This document shows positions 52,159-62,800 of a stretch of DNA of 64,000 nt, one piece after another. The stretch comes from CAKZSB01 sp964573105. Its GTDB lineage: Bacteria > Pseudomonadota > Gammaproteobacteria > Granulosicoccales > Granulosicoccaceae. Each line of letters begins with the position of its first letter. Within the stretch, counting starts at the first letter, position 1. The notes beneath the pieces were generated by a model. It was not told where the DNA came from. It searched no databases and was given only the letters and a program-made list of their open reading frames with translations. The translations under genes and the position numbers were made by a program. The stretch lies in the NCBI GenBank assembly GCA_964573105.1, contig CAZNIS010000003.1, positions 110,121 to 174,120 of the forward strand, read 5' to 3'.

Positions 52159-52840
52159 CGCTATTGCCAAGCTCAGACAGGCGCGCCATCAACTGCACCG
52201 TGCCGCCCGATAGAATTTGAAAGTTCGCCATCAGCCAGACATTGAGAATCGAGCCGATCAGTGTGGTGTACAACGCCGTTGACATGCCCCGGATAAGCGT
52301 CGAGACCATTGGTGCTATCGCGTTCACATCGGATGCCTGCTCCGGGCTGACACCGGATAGTGCAATGATGAAACCCAGTACCGTGCCGATCAGGCCGAGC
52401 AGTACCAGCGTGTTGGCCAGATGGCGCACCACAGAGATGCGCTGAGCCAGGCGCAATCGCATCGATCCATCCTGAACCGTAGGCGTGTTGTTTTCATCAA
52501 ATTTGATCAGATGGGCAAGGCTGCTGGCACGCAGCCCCTGCGGGCCGTTCAGTGCATCGATCTCGCCACTGGTCTGCCAGACCTTGTGTGCGCAAATCGC
52601 GAGACCAGCCAGAAAAACCGCGAAGATGATGACAGACAGATAGGTGCGATCGGCGTCCAGTACCATGCCGACATAGCCCTGAATGGTGGCCGCGCCCAGC
52701 AATGCAAACGCGAGCACATTCAGCAGCGCGAAACGCAAAACGAGAACAGATCGATACGGATCGGATGAGCGTGTGCCAAACCGGTTTGCCAGTGAGCGGG
52801 TGGCGCTGGCGGGGGCGTCGGATGCGATAACCTGAGCCAT
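52151..52840 (-). CDS. MotA/TolQ/ExbB-family proton-channel protein
   Basis: 229 residues. Three hydrophobic regions: LRFALLNVLAFALLGAATIQGYVG (about 35-58, one or part of two helices), SVIIFAVFLAGLAICAHKVW, and the C-terminal family signature LVLLGLIGTVLGFIIAL...STALYTTLIGSILNVWLM. The last part, with its glycine-rich helix and TALYTTLIG, is the conserved channel pair of ExbB/TolQ/MotA. These subunits use the proton motive force together with an ExbD/TolR/MotB-type partner, here the next gene, which overlaps it by 8 bases. It heads the operon; the driven process is unknown. Confidence 0.85.
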   Translation of the reverse strand: MAQVIASDAPASATRSLANRFGTRSSDPYRSVLVLRFALLNVLAFALLGAATIQGYVGMVLDADRTYLSVIIFAVFLAGLAICAHKVWQTSGEIDALNGPQGLRASSLAHLIKFDENNTPTVQDGSMRLRLAQRISVVRHLANTLVLLGLIGTVLGFIIALSGVSPEQASDVNAIAPMVSTLIRGMSTALYTTLIGSILNVWLMANFQILSGGTVQLMARLSELGNSDA

Positions 52841-52962
52841 GGACGAGCCTTCGGGGGTTGCGGCATTGCCTGTTTAATAACTAGCGCTCAGTCTGGTGAA
52901 AATCTTTAAAGTGAAATGTAAATTGATGCCCTATCGTAATGTTGCAAAGCGTATTCATGCCG

Positions 52963-52992
52963 GGCCCGGCGCAGAAGTGGTTGCGCCGGGCC
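52963..52992 (-). terminator. Long perfect stem-loop after glcB
   Basis: GGCCCGGCGCA (52963-52973), 8-base loop, TGCGCCGGGCC (52982-52992): 11 perfect pairs beginning 21 bases past the glcB stop. No T run follows on the minus strand. Confidence 0.55.
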
Positions 52993-53013
52993 AGGTGTTC
53001 AACGGCCCGTTCG

Positions 53014-55185
53014 TTAGGAGGCTTTTGCCTGCTGTCGACGTTCGTAGAGAATGAACTCAGTGTAGCCGTTAGGTTGTACTCGGCCCTTCAGAGCGAGATC
53101 AAGCGAGGCCTGAAAGGTAACGCTTGCATCGAAGTCGGGCGCCATCGGGGTGTAGTCCGGGTCATGCTGATTCTGGCGATCGACAAACTCCGCCAGCCGC
53201 TGCATTGACTCAATGACCTGTTGCTCACTGAGAATGCCGTGGTGCAGCCAGTTGGCAATGTGTTGACTGGAAATGCGCAACGTCGCGCAATCTTCCATCA
53301 GTGCGACGTTGTTGATGTCCAGCACTTTCGAGCAGCCAATACCTTGCCCGACCCAGCGCGCCACGTAGCCGAGAATACCCTGGACGTTGTTGTCGAGTTC
53401 GCGCTGTATTTCATCGGCGGAGAGATTTCTGCCGGCCGGCAGTAGCGGGATTTTCAGGATGTCGTCGACCTGCGCTGGCGTGCGGGTTTTCAGCCGGTTT
53501 TGCAGTGCCGGTACGTCGAGCATGAAGTAGTGCATGGCGTGCAGTGTGGCTGCCGTGGGCGAGGGGACCCAGGCGGTGCTGCCACCCTGTTTGAGATGCT
53601 GGATCTTGTTTTTGATCATCGCGGCCATTTCGTCCGGCATCGCCCACATACCCTTGCCGATTTGCGCCCGGCCCTGCAAACCACAGGCGAGCCCGACATC
53701 GACATTACTGTCCTCGTAGGCCATCAGCCACGGCGCCATTTTGATTTCCGCCTTGGGCAGCATCGGGCCGGCTTCCATGCTGGTGTGAATGTCATCGCCG
53801 GTGCGATCGAGAAATCCGGTGTTAATAAAGGCGACTCGCTCACTGGCGGCGTTGATACAGTTTTTCAGGTTAACGGTGGTGCGACGTTCTTCATCCATGA
53901 TGCCCATTTTCAGGGTGTTGCGTTCAAGCTTCAGTGCGTCTTCCACGCGGCCGAACAATTCGCTGGCCAGCGCCACTTCGTCTGAGCCGTGCATTTTCGG
54001 TTTAACGATATAGACCGAGCCCGCGCGGCTGTTAATCATGTCGTGGCTCGCGCCGAGGTTGTGCTTGGTGCACAGCGACGTGAACATGGCGTCGAGCAGT
54101 GTTTCAGGCACGGGTTGGTCGTTTAACAACACCGCATCGATTTCCAGCTGAGTGCCAACGTTGCGCACCAACAGTACGCTGCGACCGTGAAGGGTCAGAG
54201 CGCTGCCGTCGGGGGCGTGGTATTCGCGGTCCTTGTTCAGTTTGCGATCAATCGTCACGCCATCCTTGCTGAACTCGTGACGCAGGCTGCCGTTCATCAG
54301 CCCGAGCCAGTTGCGATAGACCGTGACTTTGTCTTCTACATCAACCGAGGCGACCGAGTCCTCGCAATCCATAATGGTGGTGACAGCGGATTCGAGCACG
54401 ATATCGCAGATGCCGGCATGATCGCGTTTGCCGATCGGATGCTCGGCGTTGAATTGAATATCCGCATGCAGACCATTCTTGCCCAGCAACACAGATGTCG
54501 GGCTCGCGGCGTCGCCCTGGTAACCTTTGAACTGCGACGTGTCCAGCAGAGCGATTGACTCGCCAGTACCGCTGCTGGCGGTGAGCTGTCCATCGTTGAT
54601 CTGATAGCTCAACATATGGTGATGCGAACCATGCTCGAGCGGGAAGTGGCGATCGAGAAAGTCGCGGCAATACTTTACAACTTCTTCGCCGCGCAACGGG
54701 TTGTATCCCGAACCGCGCTCGCGACCATCGCTCTCGGGCAAAACGTCAGTGCCATAGAGCGCGTCGTACAGGCTGCCCCAGCGCGCATTGGCCGCGTTGA
54801 GTGCAAAGCGCGCATTGTCCATCGGTACCACCAATTGCGGCCCTGCGATGCTGGCGATTTCGGCATCGACGTTTTGCGTCGCAGCACTGACTTGCGCTAC
54901 CGGCTCTTCCAGGTAGCCGATCGATTGCAGAAACGACTTGTAGGCGGCGGGATCAAAATCACCAGGGTTGTCTTTGTGCCATTGATCGATCTGGTTCTGC
55001 AGGTCGTCGCGTTGCGCCAGATGCGCTTTTATGCGCGGGGTGAAATCCTTGAGGATGTCAGCCAGCGCAGCCCAGAAATCATCAGCTGCCACGTCAGTGC
55101 CCGGGCTTATTTCGCTAACCAGCAGGTCGTGCAGCGGCCTGGCTATTTTCAGATCACCATGAGAGATGTATTCGTGTTTACTCAT
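53014..55185 (-). CDS. glcB: Malate synthase G
   Basis: 723 residues, exactly the E. coli GlcB length. It condenses glyoxylate with acetyl-CoA to give malate, allowing growth on acetate or glycolate. TIM-barrel motifs include IMDCEDSVASVDVEDKV, LLVRNVGTQL, GMWAMPDEMAAMI and GCSKVLDINNVALMEDCATLRIS (shown in part), the last containing the catalytic aspartate region. No glycolate oxidase or isocitrate lyase gene lies nearby. Divergent from ettA across 232 bases. Confidence 0.97.
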   Translation of the reverse strand: MSKHEYISHGDLKIARPLHDLLVSEISPGTDVAADDFWAALADILKDFTPRIKAHLAQRDDLQNQIDQWHKDNPGDFDPAAYKSFLQSIGYLEEPVAQVSAATQNVDAEIASIAGPQLVVPMDNARFALNAANARWGSLYDALYGTDVLPESDGRERGSGYNPLRGEEVVKYCRDFLDRHFPLEHGSHHHMLSYQINDGQLTASSGTGESIALLDTSQFKGYQGDAASPTSVLLGKNGLHADIQFNAEHPIGKRDHAGICDIVLESAVTTIMDCEDSVASVDVEDKVTVYRNWLGLMNGSLRHEFSKDGVTIDRKLNKDREYHAPDGSALTLHGRSVLLVRNVGTQLEIDAVLLNDQPVPETLLDAMFTSLCTKHNLGASHDMINSRAGSVYIVKPKMHGSDEVALASELFGRVEDALKLERNTLKMGIMDEERRTTVNLKNCINAASERVAFINTGFLDRTGDDIHTSMEAGPMLPKAEIKMAPWLMAYEDSNVDVGLACGLQGRAQIGKGMWAMPDEMAAMIKNKIQHLKQGGSTAWVPSPTAATLHAMHYFMLDVPALQNRLKTRTPAQVDDILKIPLLPAGRNLSADEIQRELDNNVQGILGYVARWVGQGIGCSKVLDINNVALMEDCATLRISSQHIANWLHHGILSEQQVIESMQRLAEFVDRQNQHDPDYTPMAPDFDASVTFQASLDLALKGRVQPNGYTEFILYERRQQAKAS

Positions 55186-55417
55186 ACCAGTATGGATTCC
55201 AGCAGAAGGGGGATTCGGGTCATTCGATCGAGGTAGCTGGGACAGATGCGCCCGCGCTTTCGAGTGGTGTTGGCAAGCAACTTAAGTCAGCGCCAGATTT
55301 TTAGTATAGCTTGTGTCCGCGCGGTGGACGTGCGGGCCGGCGACCTGAGCTTGTGCGCTGATTTCGTGGCGGTCCGGCGTTGTGGTAGTTTACCGAAAAT
55401 TTTGCGGATGAACTCTA

Positions 55418-57082
<1,665 letters not shown>

Positions 57083-57660
57083 GTCAGCCTGACGTCGTCT
57101 GCGGTTTTCCGTCGGGTCAGTATTCTCTGCTGACCTGACTTGCTGTGCGCGGTAACTGATCAACATACAGGTGTTGCATTCGTGTGCGGTGTCGGCCGTA
57201 CACGAGACCTTTGGTTGTTCCGTGCAGTAATTCACCCCGGACAATCGTGCCGCAACTGCGCGACCGTCGCACGATAAACACACCCGAGAGCAGATTCCAA
57301 TACCAAGTGGATTCTGCATCTTCGCTGTGATGCCTGCCACAAAATCACCAATCTAACGAATCTGTAAGTATTTGCTTCGCCCGGGATTTTTCATCGGCTT
57401 CCATCAAAGGAATGTAATTCAATCAGATAACCGCAATAAGTCGAATGAGTCTAGCTCGTAATACGACTTTATTACGGTTGTTTAAGGTGACTCGGCCGAG
57501 GGCCTATTTAATAATTTTTAACAATGCCAAAGCGGCCAGATGCGCTACCCAGCGCGTCGCAAAGCAGCCGCGTCCACAACATGCTGTATTTTGAATTCCC
57601 CATCGTAATCGTACCGCCAAGCCTTCACGCCGGCACTGAAACCATGGTGACACCCATATT
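57083..57660. other. Intergenic region between ettA and the repeat-bearing GH12 gene
   Basis: 578 bases, AT-rich toward the right end. I see no convincing gene. The main structure is the repeat at 57430-57478 (separate entry). The stretch 57500-57535 (TATTTAATAATTTTTAACAA) is a plausible promoter or A+T-rich regulatory zone for the GH12 gene, but no -35/-10 pair is certain. Confidence 0.5.
57430..57478. promoter_or_regulatory. Overlapping inverted repeats upstream of the GH12 gene
   Basis: CGTAATA (57457-57463) pairs with TATTACG (57470-57476). The same right arm, CGACTTTATTACGGT (57464-57478), can instead pair with ACCGCAATAAGTCG (57430-57443) apart from one mismatch and one bulge. Competing pairings or a two-site operator are both possible; it is about 180 bases before the start codon. 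Confidence 0.4.
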
Positions 57661-59469
57661 ATGAACTTAGGAAGCATTGTTAACCGATCCACCTTGCTGG
57701 GAGCATGCGCGGCGCTGATTGCGTTGGCGCTGGCCGTGCCTGAACTGGCCCACGCGCAGTCCAGACCAACCTGCGAAACGGCAGCCTCGGATCTCGACCG
57801 GGATGGTTGGGGTTTCGAGTATGGGCAGACCTGCCGGGTCGTTCGTGGCGAGACCATTGGGGCCGGCTCTAATCGTCCCAATTGCAGCATCAATGCGCAC
57901 GACGATGGCGGCGGCTGGGGATTCGAAAACGGCCGCACTTGTCTGTGGCCACTGGCCGAGGCCAGCCAGACTGCTGCGGTACAGCCCGGCACATCGCGGC
58001 CGGCCTGCACAGCGGCGGCAATCAACAATGGCGATGGTTTTGGTTGGGAGAACGATCAGTCATGCCGCTGGACGTCGGCGACCCTGCCAGGCGGTCAGAC
58101 CGGCGCCGACCGGCCCGTTTGCAGCGCCGCTGCCATCGACAATGGTGACGGCTTTGGCTGGGAGGACAACCAATCCTGTCGCTGGGCAGGGGGTGCACCT
58201 GCGGCGGCGACCGGCGCAGATCGTCCGGTGTGTTCGGCGGGGGCGTTCGACAATGGGGACGGATTCGGTTGGGAAGACGGTCAATCATGCCGTTGGGACA
58301 GCACAGCCAGTGCGCCATCTACCGAGACAACTGCTCACCCCACATGCAGCGCGGCTGCTCACGACAATGGTGGCGGCTGGGGCTGGGAAAACGATGCGAC
58401 CTGTCGCTTTGCGTCTAACAGCCCAGCGCCCGCATCACCACTTTTTGATGATGACGGCGTGCGACAGTGCTCGGCCAACGCCTATGACAACGGCAACGGC
58501 TGGGGATTTGAATACGGCCAGTCCTGTCGCTGGGGCGATGTCAGGCCGGCGTCTGGCAGTGGCGACAGCGATGGCGCAGCGCCACCGCCCGTATCGGCCG
58601 CGGCACCTGGCTTTGTCGAGGGCACGCCGATCTGTCTCACCGATTCCAGCGACGGCAATCACGACGGTTATGGCTACGAGAACGATCGCACCTGTCGCGT
58701 TGTCGACAATGTCACCGCGACTGCGGACCGCCCGCTACTGAACACTCGCTGGTGTCAGCCCTGGGCCGAGATCGCCTACGGCGACTATGTATTGCAGAAC
58801 AACACATGGAATGACAGCGAGGTCTACAGCGATAACTGGTCGCAGTGTATCGAGCTGGGGGGCAGTCGAGGCAACTACATCGCCAAGTGGGACTACAACT
58901 GGCTCGGTCGGTACGAGGGCAACGAGTACTCGGTGAAGAGCTATCCGCAGGTCTACTATGGTCGCAAAACGCGCAACTCGCAGTCAGGTTCGGTAGAACG
59001 GCTCGGTCTGCCGGCCAACATCAACCAGCTGCCGAGGTTTCGCGTGCACTACAGATACTCGGTGACCGGAGCCACCGAACGGAACGTGGCGCTGGAGTCG
59101 TTTTTTCACACCAGTTGCGAGGCCGAGGAGTGGAACAAGCAGTTTGAGTTGATGGTCTGGGTGAACAGCCCGGTAACCAAAACACCCGGCACCCAGGTGG
59201 CTGAGGCCACAATCGATGGCAAGGACTGGCTGGTCTATGTGAATCCGTCGCTTGGCTGGGGTTATGTTGCTTTCGTCGAGGCCACACCGTCGTATCAGGG
59301 CTCGCTCGACTGGAATGCCTTCATCGACTGGACGCGCTATCAGGGGCCGGCGCACGGAATCTGGTCGCTGGGCAACAATACTTGTATGGGGGCGATCGAA
59401 ATCGGTACAGAGACCTTCTGGGGCAGTGGAACCTTCACCCTTGAGGACTTTCGAGTGGTTCGCTACTGA
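57661..59469 (+). CDS. Secreted GH12-family glucanase with eight N-terminal CBM10-like repeats
   Basis: 602 residues. Signal peptide to about residue 32 (LALAVPELAHA). Residues 35-348 hold eight short repeats, each roughly RPxCSAAAxDNGDGFGWEDxQSCRW, with two cysteines (C38/58, 75/94, 116/135, 154/173, 191/210, 229/248, 270/289, 325/345). The GWGWE-x4-SC core matches the second half of CBM10 cellulose- or protein-binding modules. Ser/Thr/Pro/Ala linkers separate the repeats. Residues about 365-602 form a GH12 domain with LQNNTWND, nucleophile E496 in FELMVW and acid/base E584 in EIGTETFWG. Likely a polysaccharide-binding beta-glucanase; paralogous to the gene at 49706. Confidence 0.82.
   Translation: MNLGSIVNRSTLLGACAALIALALAVPELAHAQSRPTCETAASDLDRDGWGFEYGQTCRVVRGETIGAGSNRPNCSINAHDDGGGWGFENGRTCLWPLAEASQTAAVQPGTSRPACTAAAINNGDGFGWENDQSCRWTSATLPGGQTGADRPVCSAAAIDNGDGFGWEDNQSCRWAGGAPAAATGADRPVCSAGAFDNGDGFGWEDGQSCRWDSTASAPSTETTAHPTCSAAAHDNGGGWGWENDATCRFASNSPAPASPLFDDDGVRQCSANAYDNGNGWGFEYGQSCRWGDVRPASGSGDSDGAAPPPVSAAAPGFVEGTPICLTDSSDGNHDGYGYENDRTCRVVDNVTATADRPLLNTRWCQPWAEIAYGDYVLQNNTWNDSEVYSDNWSQCIELGGSRGNYIAKWDYNWLGRYEGNEYSVKSYPQVYYGRKTRNSQSGSVERLGLPANINQLPRFRVHYRYSVTGATERNVALESFFHTSCEAEEWNKQFELMVWVNSPVTKTPGTQVAEATIDGKDWLVYVNPSLGWGYVAFVEATPSYQGSLDWNAFIDWTRYQGPAHGIWSLGNNTCMGAIEIGTETFWGSGTFTLEDFRVVRY
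57763..58704 (+). repeat. Eight-unit tandem repeat encoding CBM10-like motifs
   Basis: Protein-level repeat inside the GH12 gene, residues 35-348. Units 3 to 5 are the most alike (NGDGFGWE in each), and units 1, 2, 7 and 8 the most divergent (GWGFE or GYGYE). Spacing between units varies from about 37 to 55 residues because the linkers differ. Confidence 0.85.
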
Positions 59470-59827
59470 TCGTTTCCAGCAATCTCGATGCAAGACAAAA
59501 GGGTCGCCTCTGGCGGCCCTTTTTCGTATTGGACGGTTGATCATCAGCGGGTCTGCTGGTGAATTTGCGGCCGGGATTCTGGTCCGGTCGTTCATTGAGC
59601 AGCGAATGGCTGTGCGCTCCAAAACTTCATCTCTAGAACATCAAATTTCACATAATCATGCGTGCATTCAGTTGCATACATGAGGTATAACGAGTCGGAA
59701 AGGTTGTGCCGGAGACAAATGAAGCACTTTTTGTTGCCACGACAACCTCCACAGATTGCGTTTTGCGATTACCCCGCCAACGGCGGGAGTTTGTCCGTCG
59801 CGAAGCGGTATTTCGGGAGAAGACGAT
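59470..59827. other. Intergenic region between the GH12 gene and the coiled-coil gene
   Basis: 358 bases. Contains the GH12 terminator (59497-59524), a possible 42-codon leader frame (59719-59847, separate entry) and a small hairpin CCCGCC-AAC-GGCGGG (59773-59787) shortly before the coiled-coil start. The GGGAGA ribosome site for that gene is at 59815-59820. Confidence 0.6.
59497..59524 (+). terminator. Rho-independent terminator after the GH12 gene
   Basis: AAAA-GGGTCGCC (59497-59508), loop TCT, GGCGGCCC-TTTTT (59512-59524), with one G-T pair, beginning 28 bases after the stop. A good intrinsic terminator. Confidence 0.88.
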
Positions 59828-59847
59828 ATGCAATACCTTTTGGGTGA
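59719..59847 (+). CDS. Possible 42-residue leader peptide ahead of the coiled-coil gene
   Basis: ATG 59719 has GGAG 4 bases upstream. The frame encodes MKHFLLPRQPPQIAF..., a short basic peptide that ends inside the next gene, overlapping it by 20 bases. The overlap would allow translational coupling. It has no recognised family and may be chance; no function can be given. Confidence 0.25.
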   Translation: MKHFLLPRQPPQIAFCDYPANGGSLSVAKRYFGRRRYAIPFG

Positions 59848-62800
59848 AATTTGGATGGCAGTGCTGATCGCTGGTCTGATCGGCCTGTTCGTCGGCTGGT
59901 TGATCACGCGCTATTTTCGTGGCCGCCGGATCGAGGGCCTTGAGCGCCGCTATGTGGGTGAGCTCGACAGCCGTGATCAGCGAATTCGTCGGCTGGAGGC
60001 CGATTTGAACAGCCGCCGCGAAGCCGCTGTGACCAACCGCATGACGAGCCAGTCGGACTACCGCGTCAGTCGGCTCGACATGCGCAACGACAGCGCTTCG
60101 CTGACCGTCAAACAGCCCGCAACCGCGGGACAAAAAACCACCGCAAGCTCACGCCAGCGCCAGGCCGCCGAGTCAGACGCTGGGCAGGCTGTGGATCTCG
60201 ACTCGACCATGGAAGTACGCGAGCGCGCAGCGCAGCGGCGGATTGAGGATGAATCCCGGCAAAAAGAGCGAAACTTTCGTCGTTTGAGCGAGCGCGAGGA
60301 CCAGCTTCGCCGGCAGCACAAGGAACAGCTGAGTACTGCCAAAGCCGACTACGACAAACTGCGCAAAGACTACGACGCACTGCGTGCAGCGCAAAAAGGT
60401 CGTGATCTGGCCAACGACAAGAAGCAGACCGAATACCAGACGCTGCTGCAGAAAAAGAACCATCAGGTCGACCAGCTGCAGCGAAAAGTACGTGAGTTGT
60501 TGCCGCTGGCCGATCAGGCAACCGATGGCGGCAGCCTGCGCAGCACCCCGGCTGCCCACGGGTTGATGCCCGGTGTCGTGTCTACAGGCTCCGCGGGTTC
60601 GGGCAAAGAATCCGCAGAACTCGCTCGATTGAGGCAGGAGCTGCAGGATGCCAATCGACGCCACACACAGGCTGCCGAGACGAGTCGGCGCGAACTCGAC
60701 AAACAACGTCAGCAGATAGAAAAACTCAAATCCGGTAGCAGCGGTGGCAACGCGGCTCAGCTTGCCGGTTTGCGCGAAGAGAATCGTGTGCTGCGCGCCA
60801 CTGTCGATGAAGAATCGCTGGGCAAGATTAATGCGCTGGCCGAACTGGGCGAGCTGCAGGCGAGCCTCGACGACAAGTCGGCGGCGACTGCCGGTAATCG
60901 TGGTGACAGTGCAGATCTGACGGTGCAGATGGAGTCGGCGCGCGTTGCCCACCAGCGCGAAACTGATGAGCTGAAAGCGGCGTTGAAGGAGCAGCAGGCG
61001 CAGAACGCGAGATTGCGAACGCAGATTAACCAAACTGCACGCACAACGCAGGATGGCAACAGTCAAAAGATCAATGCCAGCCAGGCGGCGGCGCAGAGTC
61101 GCGAACTTGCCAGGCTGCGTCAGCAGACCCTCGGTACTACCGGCGGTGCCGACGAATCGAAACTCTGGCAGAACAGATATGAAGCTGCACGACTGGAGCA
61201 TCAGCGCCAGTACGAAAAGCTGGAGGTCCGTTTGCGCGATCAGCAGGCGCAGAATGAGCGACTGCGTCAGAAGGTGAACGCGCTGGGCAGCCATCGAGTG
61301 CCACAGGATGATCACTACAAAACCAGAATCAGCGATTCAGCGGCGCAAAGTCGTGAGCTCGCAGCCTTACGCACACAACAGCTCGAGCTGGGTCAACAGA
61401 AAGACCGGCAGATTGCCTCGCTGCAGTCGCAACTGCAGACACTGAGAACCGCACCGCAACCGTCTGCCGTTACAGACGAGGCGTCATCCAGTATCAGGCA
61501 AAAATACAATGATCTTGAGCGTCTGCATCAGGAGCGGATCAGCGATTTTAATTCCACGCTAGATGCGCAGAATCGAAAGTACGCTGAACTGGGCAAGAAG
61601 CTTTCGAGCACCCGTCAGCAGGTAACCCAGCGCGACGCCCAGATACAGGAATTGCGCGCTGAGTTGACTGATGCCGAAAAGCAGCGCATGGAGCTAGAAA
61701 CACTCAATAGCGATTTGAGCGGCAATAGCGAAGGTCTGCAGCGCGAGCGGCAGAAGATGAACGACACCCTGGCGAAACTGCAAGAGCGCAACACCGAACT
61801 GGAACAGGTCGAGGTCACGCTAAAGGAAATGGAGCGCGAGTTCGTCGCTGCCAACAGCAACGCCGAAGCGGCCGTGCGCAAGTTGCAGATGGTTATCGAT
61901 GAGCAGGGCAAGCGGATAGATCGGTACGAGTCACAGAATCAGGATCTGCGTCGACAGCTCGGTGAGGCAAAGCAGTCGCACAGTGCGGAAATCATACCGC
62001 TTAAACAATCGATTGAGCTGAACGAGAAAAAACAACTTGGTCTGTTGAGCGATCTTGAGCGATTTCGCGGCCAGGTGAACCACAAGGACGCGCAAATATC
62101 TGAGCTCACTCGAACGCTGCGAATGGGGCGAGGCGAGCTGGATACCATCAAGGGCGAACTGCGCCTGGGTGAAAAAGTCAATGCCGACAACGAACGTCTG
62201 CGCATGCGGATCAGTCAGGATGAGACAAAACTTGCCGATGCCACTCGCGCCCTGACGCAACTGCGACACGAGAACGCCGATAACAGCGCGCGGTTGAAAG
62301 CAAAGATCGCCGAGAACAACAAAGAGATCAACTCGCTGAGTGCCAGTGCACGTGAATGGCAGGCCAAGGCGAGCACCGCGCAGGCTGAGATAGCGCGGTT
62401 GACCAAGGCCGCGGAACGGGCTCAGGCTGAGAGCGAACGCGCTCGCATTCGCTATGGCGAAGAGAATGAAGGCCTGCTCGCGCGCGCTAACGATTTACAG
62501 ATGCAACTGGAGACTGCGCGCGCCGAGGAGGCTCGCATACGAAAACTCCAGACGACTGCCGAGCAGAGCGCACAAACGTATGAGTCCGAGCTAGCGGGCC
62601 TGAAATCACAACTGACCGAGGCCAATGACGTCGCGACGCGAAAGCTCGCAGCCCGCGACCGACAAATCACCGACTTGCAAGCCGAACTCAAGTCGATGGA
62701 GCAGACTCGGGTACAACTGCAGCAACGCGAGCGCGAGCTTGCCGAGCTGCGGCGTGAATACGAGAAGAGCAGCGCGCAATCTGCCGAGCATCGCAAGGAG

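Noticed and set aside
51047..52840. Zorya-type defence (MotA/MotB-like pair)
   Set aside because: The channel protein is small, the partner has no OmpA-like peptidoglycan-binding domain, and no helicase or nuclease genes are adjacent.
57504..58028. 174-codon minus-strand frame
   Set aside because: Antisense to the signal peptide and first repeats of the GH12 gene; the repeat composition explains it.
59700..59827. Possible c-di-GMP-type riboswitch ahead of the coiled-coil gene
   Set aside because: The hairpin and purine-rich pieces recall such RNAs, but the conserved core sequences could not be matched.
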